Shown here in pieces: positions 36,576 to 45,474 of a stretch of 64,000 nucleotides of DNA. Source of the DNA: Alteromonas gilva (GTDB lineage: Bacteria; Pseudomonadota; Gammaproteobacteria; Enterobacterales; Alteromonadaceae); assembly GCF_028595265.1 (NCBI RefSeq), contig NZ_JAQQXP010000001.1:930001-994000 (forward strand), given 5' to 3'. The notes beneath the pieces were generated by a model. The model made no database searches. It was given only the letters and a program-made list of their open reading frames with translations, and was not told the DNA's origin. Made by a program: the position numbers and the translations under genes. Each line of letters opens with the position of its first letter. The first letter of the stretch is position 1.

Positions 36576-37078
36576 GTCAGCATCAAGTCTTTGTTGGAGT
36601 CGGTTCAAACATTGAACGAGAATTCCATACCCGCACAGCATACCAACTATTGCATCAACACTTTAATAACGTTGTGGTATCGCCTGTTTATGAGTGCCCG
36701 GCGCTGGGTTTTGAAGGCCCCGGCTTTTATAACTGGGTGGCTAAATTCAGCACATCAATGGATATTGCTGCAATTTACCAGCTATTCAAGCAATTAGAAG
36801 CTGAATACGGACGAAAAGACTGGTATAAAAAACACTGTTCACGCACAATGGATCTCGACTTATTGTGTTTTGATCAAGTGATTTGTCAGCATCCTGTGGT
36901 ATTACCCAGAGCCGAAATTCTCGAACGCGCTTTTGTATTAAAGCCACTGGTGGATATTGCCCCAAACCAAATTCACCCGGAAACCGGCTGCACCTATCAA
37001 CAGTTGTGGCAAGCATTTGATCAGGCATCCCAGCCCATAAAACCCGTGGTATTTGAATGGAGTTCACCCTCAGCATGA
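36572..37078 (+). CDS. folK: Hydroxymethyl-dihydropterin pyrophosphokinase
   Basis: Activates 6-hydroxymethyl-dihydropterin with ATP, the step after FolB. 168 residues: VGVGSNIEREFHTR, NWVAKFST, and the signature SRTMDLDLLCFDQ near residue 90. The GTG start overlaps the folB stop (GTGA). The 3' end overlaps the uppP start. Confidence 0.95.
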   Translation: MSQHQVFVGVGSNIEREFHTRTAYQLLHQHFNNVVVSPVYECPALGFEGPGFYNWVAKFSTSMDIAAIYQLFKQLEAEYGRKDWYKKHCSRTMDLDLLCFDQVICQHPVVLPRAEILERAFVLKPLVDIAPNQIHPETGCTYQQLWQAFDQASQPIKPVVFEWSSPSA

Positions 37079-37875
37079 CGCTTTTTGAAATCATAATTTT
37101 AGCCATTATTCAGGGACTCACTGAGTTTTTACCGATCAGCAGTTCTGCTCACCTGATTTTACCCGCCGAAGTGCTAGGCTGGCGTAATCAGGGGCTTGCG
37201 TTTGACGTAGCCGTGCATGTGGGTAGTCTGCTGGCCGTTATGATCTACTTTCGTCGCGACATTTTGCAAATGTCAGGGGCGTTTTTAACCCATGGTTTTT
37301 CTCGTCAGCAAACCACCGATAGCAAGTTAGCCTGGTGCGTGGTGATTGGCACTATACCGGCAGTGATCGCGGGCTATATGTTCAAAGATTTTATCGCAAT
37401 CCATGCGCGCAGTGCGGCAGTGATAGCGGCCACTACTATTATATTTGGCCTGTTACTTTGGTATGCCGATGTAAAGGCAAAGCATACGCAAAAGCTTGAA
37501 ACCCTTACCTTTAAACAGGCTATTTTTATCGGTTTAGCACAAATGTTGGCGCTGATCCCGGGGACTTCGCGTTCGGGTATCACTATGACGGCCGGTTTAA
37601 TGTTGGGGCTGAACAGAGAAAGCACGGCACGGTTTTCGTTCTTACTGTCGATACCGGTAATTCTGGGCGCGGGGCTGCTATCGGTAAAAGATTTACTGCA
37701 GGCTAACGACGCGGTGGACTGGTCGGCACTTATCTATGGGGCAGGCTTTTCGTTTGTGAGTGCTTACTTATGCATATTCCTGTTTTTAAGCTGGATAGCA
37801 CGCATAGGTATGTTACCGTTCGTTATTTATCGTTTGCTACTTGGTGCCGTATTGATCGGGTTTATACTCTGGTAG
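37075..37875 (+). CDS. uppP: Undecaprenyl-diphosphatase
   Basis: Recycles the lipid carrier of cell-wall synthesis by dephosphorylating undecaprenyl diphosphate. About eight membrane helices; motif 1 is GLTEFLPISSSAHL, motif 2 is PGTSRSGITMTAGL. The start at 37075 (ATGA overlap with folK) is preferred; ATG 37057 is in frame but lies inside folK without a better ribosome site. Overproduction of this family gives bacitracin resistance (bacA). Confidence 0.96.
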   Translation: MTLFEIIILAIIQGLTEFLPISSSAHLILPAEVLGWRNQGLAFDVAVHVGSLLAVMIYFRRDILQMSGAFLTHGFSRQQTTDSKLAWCVVIGTIPAVIAGYMFKDFIAIHARSAAVIAATTIIFGLLLWYADVKAKHTQKLETLTFKQAIFIGLAQMLALIPGTSRSGITMTAGLMLGLNRESTARFSFLLSIPVILGAGLLSVKDLLQANDAVDWSALIYGAGFSFVSAYLCIFLFLSWIARIGMLPFVIYRLLLGAVLIGFILW

Positions 37876-37907
37876 TCGCCAATCATTGAATACAGGAGAT
37901 GCTGTAA

Positions 37908-38276
37908 ATGGCTGAAACAATTTTCGATAAGATCATCGATAAATCTATCCCTGCTGACATTATCTACGAAGATGATCAGGCGCTGGCTTTTAAAGACATT
38001 AATCCCCAGGCGCCCATTCACTTTTTAGTTATTCCTAAAAAGCAGATTGCCACCGTGAATGATATTAACGAAGACAACGAAGCGCTGGTAGGGCATTTGT
38101 ATACAGTTGCGGCCAAGCTGGCTGCAGAGCTGGGCTTTGCCACCGAAGGTTTTCGCACCGTGATGAACTGCAACGAATTTGGTGGGCAAACGGTTTATCA
38201 TATCCATCTGCATGTGTTGGCCGGTAAAATGATGGGCTGGCCGCCCTATACCGATAAGCCCAAGCATTTAGAGTGA
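37908..38276 (+). CDS. HIT-family (HinT-like) nucleotide-binding protein
   Basis: 122 residues of the histidine-triad superfamily: IFDKIIDKSIPADIIYED near the start and the active-site HIHLHVLAGKMMGWPP at the C-terminus. Likely a purine nucleoside phosphoramidase as in E. coli HinT. It follows uppP by 32 bases and has its own ribosome site (AGGAG before the ATG). Confidence 0.95.
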   Translation: MAETIFDKIIDKSIPADIIYEDDQALAFKDINPQAPIHFLVIPKKQIATVNDINEDNEALVGHLYTVAAKLAAELGFATEGFRTVMNCNEFGGQTVYHIHLHVLAGKMMGWPPYTDKPKHLE

Positions 38277-38325
38277 TTTACGGGTCGCTGGCCCGCTTGT
38301 CATGCCGGAATCGCCTAAAGCGGGA

Positions 38326-38370
38326 TGGCAACGGGTTAGGGGCATAGAAGCCTTTTAAAACCCGTTGCCA
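38326..38370. repeat. Large imperfect palindrome between convergent genes
   Basis: TGGCAACGGGTT pairs exactly with AACCCGTTGCCA 21 bases later, and the inner part pairs further (GGC/GCC, TTA/TAA). It lacks T-runs, so it may be a repeated intergenic element rather than a standard terminator. Confidence 0.6.
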
Positions 38371-38382
38371 ATAACCTGCTAA

Positions 38383-40056
38383 TTACTCTAAGCCTAACTG
38401 GGCTTTACCCTGCTCAAAGACAATATCCACCGGAATGCTGGCGGCTTTTAAACGCGCCAGGTCTGCTTCAAGCTGGGGTTTGATTAACCCCTTGTCGGCC
38501 ACCAGTTTTGCAACGCCGTCATAATCGCCGTTGCCTTGCAGGGTAAGAATCAACTCCGACAACGACGCCACCGCCGCCGACATTTTATCCATGTTAACGC
38601 GGTACAAACCATTTTCGTCGCGATCAAACGCATCCACTGCGGCAAAGTAATTAAAGCGGATCATATTGGCTTTGCCATGGGCACTCGACGCGCCAAAACG
38701 TACCGAACGGAAGATACCTGCCATGAAGGTCACGTAATAGTCTTCCAGTGTTCCTTCGGTGATCTCGCCCTGCTCCAGTAGATTTTGCACCATGTACAAG
38801 CCCAGAATATCGGCTTTGCCTTCTTCCAGTGCTGAGGCATGTTCTTTTAACGCAGCACGAACCGTACCCTTCCCATTAATGGTGTTTTTAATACCGAGCC
38901 CATGGGCGACTTCATGAAACATGGTGTTGGCAAAAAACGCGTCAAAGGTAATGTGTTTACGCTGCTCTGGTGCGATGAGCACCTCTGAGATAGGCAGCAA
39001 TATGTGGTCAAATTTAGCCCGCATCGCATTTTTAAGTTGTAGGCGACGCGTACCTTTGGCCAGTTGCACCCGTTCGTCATTGGGCAGGTTAATGGCGATG
39101 GTTTTACTGCCAGCATTGGCGTGCCCTGCATAGTAAATCACGTCATAGGCGTTCAGATCGGCATCGGAGCCCGGCTCTTCCTGCTTATACGCGTCAGCAA
39201 CTGGCAGACCGCGCTGCAATTCAGGTAAAAACTGCGCGTATTTGGCCAGACGTTCGCTCCATGCCATGTCTTTTAGTAATACATAGGATTCAAACGCGGC
39301 GCGATAACCATAAAGCTGATCTTCGTAGGTCTCGATGGGGCCAATCACCAGCTCAATCGGATTGCTCTTCATATCCATCCACGCCATATCAGACGGGTAG
39401 TAGTTGTCTGTGACCAACGCATCAGCACGCAGCGTCAGATACTCTGCAAAAGTGGCGTCATCGGCCAGCTCGGCGGCTTGCCGCAATAGCGATGCCGCCT
39501 CGGTAAGCTCGTCTTTGTATTTGTCAGCGTAGCCAACGGCGGTAAGCTCGCCTGCCTCGTTGCGCTCTACAACAGAGTACAAACCGTCTTTATTGGCAAA
39601 CTCGGCGGCGGCAAAATCGGCTTTTGTCATATCCTCCGGATAAAATTCTGCGCCAGGAAATTTGTCGCTATAACCTCTCAGAAATGGCTTATCGCCGTTT
39701 AAACGATCCCACGGGCCGTAATTAATCGCGGCAAAGCGGCGCACATCAGCTTGCTCAAACTGGTTCAAAAAAGTGTCTTTATCGCCATAGAACGCCTGTT
39801 GCCAAAACAGATCATCCATTATTTTTGAGGCATCGATCAGCAAACTCAGCATGTTGCGCTGATTGTCACTTAAATCCGACAGGTCGGCCGTTAAGGGGAC
39901 CGGGTGGTAAATCGACAGTCGGCTGTCTTCTACTATCAGTTGCTCTGCGGCTGGCGTTGTGTTGCTTTTGATACTGTTTTGCGGTGAGCAAGCGCCGAGC
40001 AGCAATACTCCAATCAATGCAGACAAGGCGCGCTTTCGATTTGAAACTATAGCCAT
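38383..40056 (-). CDS. M49-like (dipeptidyl-peptidase III family) zinc lipoprotein
   Basis: 557 residues with a lipoprotein signal peptide (LIGVLLLGAC). The zinc site is HEVAH at residues 381-385 and the EEGKAD motif at 411-416, corresponding to the HExxGH and EECRAD motifs of family M49; the spacing of about 30 residues also fits. Here the first motif is a plain HExxH rather than the six-residue HExxGH. It probably cleaves peptides in the periplasm or on the outer membrane. It is monocistronic and convergent with the HIT gene. Confidence 0.85.
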   Translation of the reverse strand: MAIVSNRKRALSALIGVLLLGACSPQNSIKSNTTPAAEQLIVEDSRLSIYHPVPLTADLSDLSDNQRNMLSLLIDASKIMDDLFWQQAFYGDKDTFLNQFEQADVRRFAAINYGPWDRLNGDKPFLRGYSDKFPGAEFYPEDMTKADFAAAEFANKDGLYSVVERNEAGELTAVGYADKYKDELTEAASLLRQAAELADDATFAEYLTLRADALVTDNYYPSDMAWMDMKSNPIELVIGPIETYEDQLYGYRAAFESYVLLKDMAWSERLAKYAQFLPELQRGLPVADAYKQEEPGSDADLNAYDVIYYAGHANAGSKTIAINLPNDERVQLAKGTRRLQLKNAMRAKFDHILLPISEVLIAPEQRKHITFDAFFANTMFHEVAHGLGIKNTINGKGTVRAALKEHASALEEGKADILGLYMVQNLLEQGEITEGTLEDYYVTFMAGIFRSVRFGASSAHGKANMIRFNYFAAVDAFDRDENGLYRVNMDKMSAAVASLSELILTLQGNGDYDGVAKLVADKGLIKPQLEADLARLKAASIPVDIVFEQGKAQLGLE

Positions 40057-40368
40057 TTGGGATACCTGTTTTGGGGTTAAATCATTGTTATTTTAAGGGG
40101 ATTACATTTTTTCTTGTTAGCATAACCAAGCCTTAAAGCAGATGCTATACTGATTTTAGCAGTGAAAGTGAAACGTCGTAAGCAGAAAGCTGAAGACAGC
40201 TGTCAAATGCTGTTTCCGGCTTTACTGCATGACAAGCGTTTACGTTATGCTATTGTAAGATCACACTCGTAACCCGATTATTCCGACGTACCAATAGCAG
40301 GGAGTGTCTGGCTGTTTTTAAGCCGGCTTCGGGGCGAGTATAAATTAGCAATCGACGAAGGTTGGAAT
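40057..40368. other. Divergent promoter region between the M49-like and HDOD genes
   Basis: 312 bases, no gene. A TGC-TATACT extended -10 element at 40143-40151 on the plus strand would give a leader of about 210 bases for the HDOD gene; the -35 is poor. I see nothing else definite. Confidence 0.4.
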
Positions 40369-41205
40369 ATGTCTACACAAAATGCGCTACTCACCATACT
40401 TGTTGAAAAAATAAAAAATGACACGTTGGTATTACCTACTTTACCAGCAGTTGCTCTGAAGGTGCGTAAAGCCGCCGATGATCCGGATATAAACCTGCAA
40501 GGCATGGGAGAAGTTATTGCTCAGGACCCTTCTTTGAGTGCAAGAATGATCAAGATTTCTAATAGTGCTTACATGGGGCGATCGGTAAAAGTAACCTCTG
40601 TTTCGCAAGCGGTTACGCGCATTGGTTTACGGCAAATTAAAAATATCGCCACAGCGCTGGCAATGGAACAACTGTTCGTATCTAAAAATGAGCTGGTCGG
40701 TCAGTACATGAAAAACGAATGGGCTAAAACCATCGACGTGGTGGCCAACGCCATGGCAACATTGCAGTTGTACATTGCACGCACCAAAAAGCGCGATATG
40801 AGTATTGATACCATGGCGCTGACTGCCCTGGTGCACAGTATTGGTGTGCTACCTATTCTTACCGAGGCGGAGCGTCACGTAGAAGTCTTTGCCAGCCCCG
40901 GCTTTTTGGATGATGCGATAGATAAACTCTCACACCGCATTGGTGGCAGCATTATGCGCGACTGGGAATTTGGTGATGAGTTTGTGGTAGTGGCCGAACG
41001 TTGGCAAGACTTGTCGTACATTCCTGATAAACTGACCTACATCGACTTTGTAAGAGTAGGCGCGGCACTGGCCGGTCAGGTCGATAACCAAAAAGACGCC
41101 ATTTTAAATCTCGCTATTCAGCGCGGTGTGGTTGAGGATATCAACGTGTTAATGTCGGATGAGTTTGCCGACATGCGTTCCGCAGCAAAACAGGTATTCG
41201 CTTAG
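40369..41205 (+). CDS. HDOD-domain signalling protein
   Basis: 278 residues made almost wholly of one HDOD domain: LPTLPAVALKVRKAADDPD, VIAQDPSLSARMIKISNSA, VSQAVTRIGLRQIKN and the ALTALVHSIGVLPIL helix. HDOD proteins lack the phosphohydrolase metal ligands of HD domains and act as signalling scaffolds. The output is unknown. It is monocistronic. Confidence 0.88.
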   Translation: MSTQNALLTILVEKIKNDTLVLPTLPAVALKVRKAADDPDINLQGMGEVIAQDPSLSARMIKISNSAYMGRSVKVTSVSQAVTRIGLRQIKNIATALAMEQLFVSKNELVGQYMKNEWAKTIDVVANAMATLQLYIARTKKRDMSIDTMALTALVHSIGVLPILTEAERHVEVFASPGFLDDAIDKLSHRIGGSIMRDWEFGDEFVVVAERWQDLSYIPDKLTYIDFVRVGAALAGQVDNQKDAILNLAIQRGVVEDINVLMSDEFADMRSAAKQVFA

Positions 41206-41265
41206 GTCAGCCTCCGTTTGGTCATACCTTTGCGCGGGTATGACCAAATAGTACACAACAGTATC

Positions 41266-42462
41266 TTATTGATTAGGCGTTGAGTTTTTAGCGTTGGCGG
41301 CTGGTGTTTGCCAATGAGGATGCAGCCACAGCGTTATTATCCCTATCAGTAACCCCCATACCGGCGCGCTAATGCCTAACAAAGTCAAACCAGACGCACT
41401 ACAGAGCAGGGTTAACAATGCACTTTGCCGCAAAGGGGGATCCTCAAAGCCGCGCAAAAGACTGCTTTGTAAGGTGGAGAGCAAGGCAATTCCGGCCAGC
41501 AAACTGGTGACCACCGCGGGCATCTGCAAAAAAAGTAGCGTAATCGTTACTGCGAATAACCCTGCTAACAAATAGCCACCCCCTGCAACAGCGCCTGCCA
41601 GATAACGTTTTGCCGGATCCTCATCGACGTTGTCAGCCATACAGATCGCCGCAGTAATGGCTGCCAGATTGATCATAAATCCACCGAATGGCGCCGACAA
41701 TAACTGCAGTAACGCTAAGCCTGTTAACACAAAACGGTTGTCGGGCTGGTAGTTATGGCTATGCTGAATACTTATCCCTGGCAGGTTCTGTGACAAGGTG
41801 GTAATTAAAAACAGCGGCACGCCAATACTCACTGCGCTGGCGAGTGAAAATGCCGGCATCACCCACTCAAGTGCGGGCAACGAAAATTGCATTGGCATCG
41901 ATTCCCCCGGCCGAAGATAAACGGCAGCCAGTGCGGCAATTACCAGTAGTACCAGCATCAAATAACGTGCAAACCAGCGGCTGCCGAGTAAATAAATAGC
42001 GATGAATATAAGAGCGAGTATCGGATACTCCTGAGCACTGCTAAATACGCCCAGGCAATAGGGTAATAGTATGCCGGCCAGCATCGCTGCGGATAGCGCC
42101 GGGGGGATACGCTCAATACCCCGCATGAGTTGTTTGCTGCGAGCGGCGAGCAAACTGAGAAGGCCCGCTACGATAAAGGCGCCGGTGACCTCCGCGAGGG
42201 AAAATTCGCCCGCCGTGGAAATTAAGAATACCGCACCCGGCGTCGACCACGCCGTTATAATTGGCATTCTGAATTTAAACGAAAAATACAAGCAGCTAAT
42301 GCCCATGGCCAGGCCAAGCACAAATAACCAACTGATAAGTTGTGCTTCACTGGCACCGGCCTGCCGGGCCGCTTCAATCACAATGACCACTGAGCTGCTA
42401 TAGCCAACAATCACGGCAGTCAGGCCTGCCGCCACATGGCTCAGTTTTAATGGATTATCCAT
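41266..42462 (-). CDS. BenE-family membrane transporter (YdcO-like)
   Basis: 398 residues with about 12 membrane helices and BenE signatures (ITAWSTPGAVFLIST, and FGGFMINLAAITAAI). BenE proteins are annotated as benzoate:proton symporters, but the E. coli homologue YdcO has no proven substrate. GGAG lies 5 bases before the ATG. It is divergent from an XRE-cupin regulator, the same pairing as ydcO-sutR in E. coli, so the regulator most likely controls it. Confidence 0.88.
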   Translation of the reverse strand: MDNPLKLSHVAAGLTAVIVGYSSSVVIVIEAARQAGASEAQLISWLFVLGLAMGISCLYFSFKFRMPIITAWSTPGAVFLISTAGEFSLAEVTGAFIVAGLLSLLAARSKQLMRGIERIPPALSAAMLAGILLPYCLGVFSSAQEYPILALIFIAIYLLGSRWFARYLMLVLLVIAALAAVYLRPGESMPMQFSLPALEWVMPAFSLASAVSIGVPLFLITTLSQNLPGISIQHSHNYQPDNRFVLTGLALLQLLSAPFGGFMINLAAITAAICMADNVDEDPAKRYLAGAVAGGGYLLAGLFAVTITLLFLQMPAVVTSLLAGIALLSTLQSSLLRGFEDPPLRQSALLTLLCSASGLTLLGISAPVWGLLIGIITLWLHPHWQTPAANAKNSTPNQ

Positions 42463-42503
42463 GGTCGCTCCAAACGTTTGCTTACGACGGTAAAGTTAAG
42501 GTA

Positions 42504-42522
42504 ATGTGCGTTATAGTGTACA
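42504..42522. promoter_or_regulatory. Candidate operator 1 between benE and its regulator
   Basis: ATGTGCGTTATAGTGTACA, an imperfect inverted repeat that copies operator 2 exactly 30 bases upstream. Confidence 0.65.
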
Positions 42523-42533
42523 AAAGAGTATCA

Positions 42534-42553
42534 TTGTGCGTTATAGCGCACAA
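42534..42553. promoter_or_regulatory. Candidate operator 2 between benE and its regulator
   Basis: TTGTGCG-TTATAG-CGCACAA, a perfect inverted repeat with 7-base arms, ending 31 bases before the regulator start. Likely binding site of the adjacent XRE-type regulator. Confidence 0.7.
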
Positions 42554-42584
42554 TGGGCATGATATTTTTAATATTGAACCACAA

Positions 42585-43163
42585 ATGACAGAGCAACTGA
42601 CACAAACGATCGCCGGGCAAATTAAGTCCCGTCGCAAGCAACGCGGGTGGAGCCTCGACAAGTTGGCAAACGCCAGCGGTGTTTCTAAAGCGATGTTGGG
42701 CCAGATTGAACGCCTTGAGTCGAGCCCTACGGTGGCAACGTTATGGAAAATAGCCACAGGGCTGTGCTGTTCGTTTTCGGAGCTGACAACGCTGCCAGGC
42801 GCTGCAACAGTCAGTCAGCAAGGGGCTGACGCTGGCCGTGGTGATGCGTTTTTCAAAGTGAAGACCCTGTTTACTTATCAGGCCGATACGCAGATGGAAA
42901 TGTTCGAACTGACCATCAGTGAAAGGCATTGCCAGTGGTCACAACCCCATGCGCAGGGAGTTTATGAACACATCGTTGTACAATCGGGTCAATTAGGGTT
43001 ATTTTTTAATGGGCAGTGGCATTTGTTGCAGGAGGGAGACAGTTGCAGGTTTGCCGCTAACCAGCCCCATGCTTATCAGGACGATAGCGGCTATACGCGC
43101 TTTACCGACGTGATTTGCTATACCAATGCGAATGCCCATTCCAGCGCCGGGCCGGGTGAGTAA
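42585..43163 (+). CDS. XRE-cupin transcriptional regulator (SutR/YdcN-like)
   Basis: 193 residues from ATG 42585. Residues about 10-65 are an HTH_3 DNA-binding domain (SRRKQRGWSLDKLANASGVS, AMLGQIERLESSPTVATLWK). Residues about 115-180 are a cupin (HAQGVYEHIVVQSGQL, EGDSCRFAANQPHAY). The longer in-frame ORF from 42450 would cover the operators and is rejected. The domain order and the divergent BenE gene match E. coli SutR (YdcN), which is linked to sulfur use; autoregulation through the two operators is inferred. Confidence 0.9.
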   Translation: MTEQLTQTIAGQIKSRRKQRGWSLDKLANASGVSKAMLGQIERLESSPTVATLWKIATGLCCSFSELTTLPGAATVSQQGADAGRGDAFFKVKTLFTYQADTQMEMFELTISERHCQWSQPHAQGVYEHIVVQSGQLGLFFNGQWHLLQEGDSCRFAANQPHAYQDDSGYTRFTDVICYTNANAHSSAGPGE

Positions 43164-43196
43164 CCACGCTTGAGCATACATACTTAAGGACGAGTA

Positions 43197-44453
43197 ATGA
43201 GCGAATCTTCAGCCGCTGCTACTACAATGACCCCCATGCGTTATATAAGCTTGGATGCGCTGCGAGGCTTAGCGTTGCTGGGCATTTTAATGATGAACAT
43301 TATAGCCTTTGCCTACCCTGAGTCGATATACACTAATCCCTTCGCTATGGGAGAGCTCAGTTTCGACAACATCACACAATGGATGCTGAGCGACGTGTTT
43401 TTTGCTGAAAAATTTTATACCCTGTTTGCTGGCCTGTTTGGCGCCGGTATTGTGTTGATGGCAGAGCGGCAGACGGATAACCCGGATGCGAAGAAGCGCC
43501 ATCGTCGGCGCATGTTCTGGCTGCTTTTGATCGGTTTGTTGCATGCCTATGGGGTATGGTGGGGCGATATACTGGTGACCTATGCCATTGCTGGCGTGCT
43601 GATTTATCCATGTCGTTTTTGGAGTATTCGGCGTTTGTGTGTCTGGGGCTTTGCCTTGCAAGTTATTTATACGTTGCTCATGTTATTGATTTATGTGGCA
43701 TGGGGCGTCATGAGTGTTGCAGAGCAACAGGAGCTAGCCAGTGAACTGGCCCCGCCAATGGCGTTACTGCAACAGGAAATTGCCGCTTACACCGGCTCCT
43801 GGTGGCAGCAGGCGGTTTTTAGGGTCAGCACAACTTTTGATTTTCACATCAATGTCCTGTGGATAATTCAGTTGCGAATATGTGGCATTATGATGCTGGG
43901 TATCGCGTTATTGAAATCCGGTATTTTACAGGGGCAGCGCAGTGTTGTGTTCTATAAAAGCAACGCGTTAACCGGCATTCTCGTCGGCGCCCTGGTCTGC
44001 GGGTTTGGCTCCGGGGTGCTGCTGGTTAACGGCTTTATTGTGCCTGAGGCGTTCACGTTATACCGGCAGCCTAATTACTGGGGGGCGTTAATCATGGCCT
44101 GGGGCTATATGTGTGCCATTAATTGGCTGGTAAAAACCACCCATACAGCGCGCTGGCGGTGTGTAATGACAAATTATCTGTCGGCCGTTGGGCGCCTGGC
44201 GCTAACGAATTATCTGCTGCAAACTATAATATGCACAGCCATTTTTTACGGGTGGGGTCTGGGCTTGTTTGCGCAGCTCGATCGCGTATCGTTGTCGGCT
44301 GTGGTGATCATCATCTGGCTGTTTCAGCTGGGGGTGTCTAAGTGGTGGCTGGCGCATTTTACTATGGGGCCGGCAGAGCGTGTCTGGCGTAATTTAACCC
44401 TGCGTCAATGGCAGAGCGTTTTACAGCGTGTCAATGCGGGCCAGCCAATTTAA
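43197..44453 (+). CDS. DUF418 (YeiB-like) membrane protein
   Basis: 418 residues with about ten membrane helices. The N-terminus has the family start RYISLDALRGLALLGILMMN, and the C-terminal DUF418 domain holds LTNYLLQTIICTAIFYGWGLG and the GPAERVWRNLT ending. The family is related to acyltransferase-type membrane proteins, but its activity is unknown. It starts 33 bases after the regulator gene and may be co-transcribed with it. Confidence 0.88.
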   Translation: MSESSAAATTMTPMRYISLDALRGLALLGILMMNIIAFAYPESIYTNPFAMGELSFDNITQWMLSDVFFAEKFYTLFAGLFGAGIVLMAERQTDNPDAKKRHRRRMFWLLLIGLLHAYGVWWGDILVTYAIAGVLIYPCRFWSIRRLCVWGFALQVIYTLLMLLIYVAWGVMSVAEQQELASELAPPMALLQQEIAAYTGSWWQQAVFRVSTTFDFHINVLWIIQLRICGIMMLGIALLKSGILQGQRSVVFYKSNALTGILVGALVCGFGSGVLLVNGFIVPEAFTLYRQPNYWGALIMAWGYMCAINWLVKTTHTARWRCVMTNYLSAVGRLALTNYLLQTIICTAIFYGWGLGLFAQLDRVSLSAVVIIIWLFQLGVSKWWLAHFTMGPAERVWRNLTLRQWQSVLQRVNAGQPI

Positions 44454-44479
44454 CTGATTGGCCCAACGCCGACACCTGC

Positions 44480-45388
44480 TCAGGCGTCTTTATCGAGGTT
44501 AAGTGCCTCGGATAAAAAGTTCACAAACAGGCAAAGCTCAGCAGACATAAGACTAAATTCTGCATCAAGACGCGCAGCCACCTGATCTTTGGGGATATCC
44601 TGGGTTTCTTCTTTGATCCGATCGGTAAACTTAATGCGTTTAACCGCACCGTCTTCCTGAATAATCGCCTCCAGCGTTTCATCAAACTCAAACGCCACTT
44701 TTTGCACTAACTTGCCGGCATCAAGGTGGAGTTTTATTTCGTCGCTATCCAGCGGCTGATTTTTACAGCGAATAATGCTGCCAACGTCGTCGGTTGACTT
44801 AAACTCAGCCTCTTCGAGGAGTTCAATTCTTGCCGGTGGGCGTGCCGTTAACCAATGGGTCAGTTCGCTTTGCAGGCTGTGTTTTACCAGTGGTACTACC
44901 GGCAGCGAGCCCAACGCTTTTCGGACCATAGCAAGAAACGCTTCGGCCTTGCCATCGGCACTGGCGTCCACCACGACCAGATTATCAGAAATCGATATAA
45001 ACCCGTGGGTATAGGTATTTTTTAAGAAAGCCTGGGGTAGCAAGCGGGTGATGATTTCCTGTTTTAAATCAGACTGTGCTTTTTTACCCACCGGCGAGCC
45101 GGTTTCCGCTTCAATTTGTGCAACTTTGTCGGCCAGCTCTGAGTTTACCACCGAGGTAGGCAGCAGGCGTTCCTGCTTTTTAAGGGTAATCCAGTAGCGC
45201 AACTGTGTTTGGTGAAACAGTAAGGTGTGCTGATCTGCCGAATGCAATGGCGAGACGAACCCCATTGACGCACTTTCCTGGCTGCCGCATGGCCGAAACG
45301 AATGTTCGCTGAGGGCAGTTTGCAAGGCGTCGTCGTTTAACGACAAGGGCTGAGTAAGCCGATAGGCTTTGATGTTCTTAAACCACAT
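44480..45388 (-). CDS. rdgC: Recombination-associated protein RdgC
   Basis: A ring-shaped DNA-binding protein that modulates RecA. 302 residues from ATG 45388: MWFKNIKAYRLTQ at the start, FRPCGSQESASMGFVSP near residue 32, and LCLFVNFLSEALNLD at the end, all typical. The in-frame TTG at 45406 has no ribosome site. It is convergent with the DUF418 gene. Confidence 0.96.
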   Translation of the reverse strand: MWFKNIKAYRLTQPLSLNDDALQTALSEHSFRPCGSQESASMGFVSPLHSADQHTLLFHQTQLRYWITLKKQERLLPTSVVNSELADKVAQIEAETGSPVGKKAQSDLKQEIITRLLPQAFLKNTYTHGFISISDNLVVVDASADGKAEAFLAMVRKALGSLPVVPLVKHSLQSELTHWLTARPPARIELLEEAEFKSTDDVGSIIRCKNQPLDSDEIKLHLDAGKLVQKVAFEFDETLEAIIQEDGAVKRIKFTDRIKEETQDIPKDQVAARLDAEFSLMSAELCLFVNFLSEALNLDKDA

Positions 45389-45474
45389 AGTGTTATATCG
45401 AATCAATAGAAAGAAAAGGCCGAAAGGGTAGCAGCGGCATGCATTGAGCGCAACTGCTATAGGACCGGGTCGGC

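Noticed and set aside
42450..42584. Longer start for the XRE-cupin regulator
   Set aside because: It covers the palindromic operators and overlaps the benE start; the HTH domain begins just after 42585.
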